Origin: Alphaproteobacteria bacterium
Lineage (GTDB): Bacteria > Pseudomonadota > Alphaproteobacteria > RF32 > CAG-239
DNA: 5,398 nt
Reading direction: 5' to 3'
NCBI GenBank assembly: GCA_017477035.1
Contig: JAFUXW010000263.1
Location: 1-5,398 of the forward strand
The position numbers were made by a program, and so were the translations under genes. How positions within the stretch are numbered: the stretch's first letter is position 1; each line of letters begins with the position of its first letter. This document shows, one piece after another, positions 5,134-5,398 of this stretch. The notes under the pieces were generated by a model. The model did no database searches and had not been told where the DNA came from. It was given only the letters and a program-made list of their open reading frames with translations.

Positions 5134-5398
5134 TTAACCTAAAATATCCGTAATCTTAACGATTGTGATATTTTGTCTGTGACCATTTTTACGACGATAG
5201 TTTTGTCTTCTCTTCTTTTTGAAAACAATAACTTTCGCATCTTTTGCTTGCTTTACAACAACAGCTTTAACACTGGCTCCTGAAACTAACGGAGTACCGA
5301 TAGTTGAATCCAAAGCTAAAACCTCGTTGAAAACGACTTCTTTTCCTTCTTCACCGGCGATTTTTTCAATTTTTACAACGTCCCCAGTAGTGACATTA
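5134..5398 (-). CDS. rplU: 50S ribosomal protein L21, N-terminus cut by window edge
   Basis: Early-assembling protein that binds 23S rRNA near L20. Eighty-seven codons plus the TAA are present, reading NVTTGDVVKIEKIAGEEG at the window edge. The L21 signature region follows: KVIVFKKKRRQNYRRKNGHRQNITIVKITDILG at the C-terminus, with the basic KKKRRQNYRR and GHRQ segments that contact RNA. Aligned with E. coli L21 (103 residues), about 12 N-terminal residues lie outside the window, so the start, ribosome binding site and operon promoter cannot be seen. It is first in the visible transcript and 18 bp before rpmA. Confidence 0.97.
   Translation of the reverse strand, partial: NVTTGDVVKIEKIAGEEGKEVVFNEVLALDSTIGTPLVSGASVKAVVVKQAKDAKVIVFKKKRRQNYRRKNGHRQNITIVKITDILG

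Overview
The window is a compact, AT-rich stretch of a bacterial chromosome with every recognisable protein gene on the minus strand. Read in the direction of transcription (right to left) the order is rplU (5' end cut off) - rpmA - obgE - rsfS - rlmH - a 433-bp non-coding gap - ileS (3' end cut off). The Obg, RsfS and RlmH sequences read as alphaproteobacterial (for example LIGGADG and HPYHR in RlmH, and the REFYNLEKMW end of RsfS). The eukaryote-like (IleS2-type) isoleucyl-tRNA synthetase and the low G+C suggest an AT-rich, possibly host-associated alphaproteobacterium. That placement is an inference from family knowledge, not from a search.

Region by region: 5134-5398 is the body of ribosomal protein L21, and 4861-5115 is complete L27. 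A terminator-like hairpin (4822-4840) then separates the ribosomal protein pair from the GTPase gene obgE (3746-4801). rsfS (3380-3733) starts at a GTG whose Shine-Dalgarno overlaps the obgE stop region. A good intrinsic terminator (3346-3372) lies after rsfS, and the rlmH ribosome binding site begins immediately behind it. rlmH ends at 2892. All five products act on the large ribosomal subunit: L21 and L27 are structural, Obg is a 50S assembly GTPase, RsfS is a silencing factor that binds L14, and RlmH methylates helix 69 of 23S rRNA. nadD, proB and proA, which often sit between obgE and rsfS in alphaproteobacteria, are absent here.

The gap at 2459-2891 is the least ordinary part. It holds two 84-bp direct repeats (82/84 identical, 95-bp period), each with an internal 6-bp inverted repeat. 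The rlmH-proximal copy is also enclosed by a longer inverted repeat formed partly with flanking DNA. There is a plausible minus-strand promoter for ileS and a plausible plus-strand promoter that would start at the repeat boundary. A possible 14-codon leader ORF with four isoleucine codons and a good Shine-Dalgarno lies upstream of ileS, so isoleucine-dependent control of ileS is a testable idea. ileS itself (1-2458) is open from its start to the window edge, with HYGH and KLSKR signature motifs and a complete CP1 editing domain.
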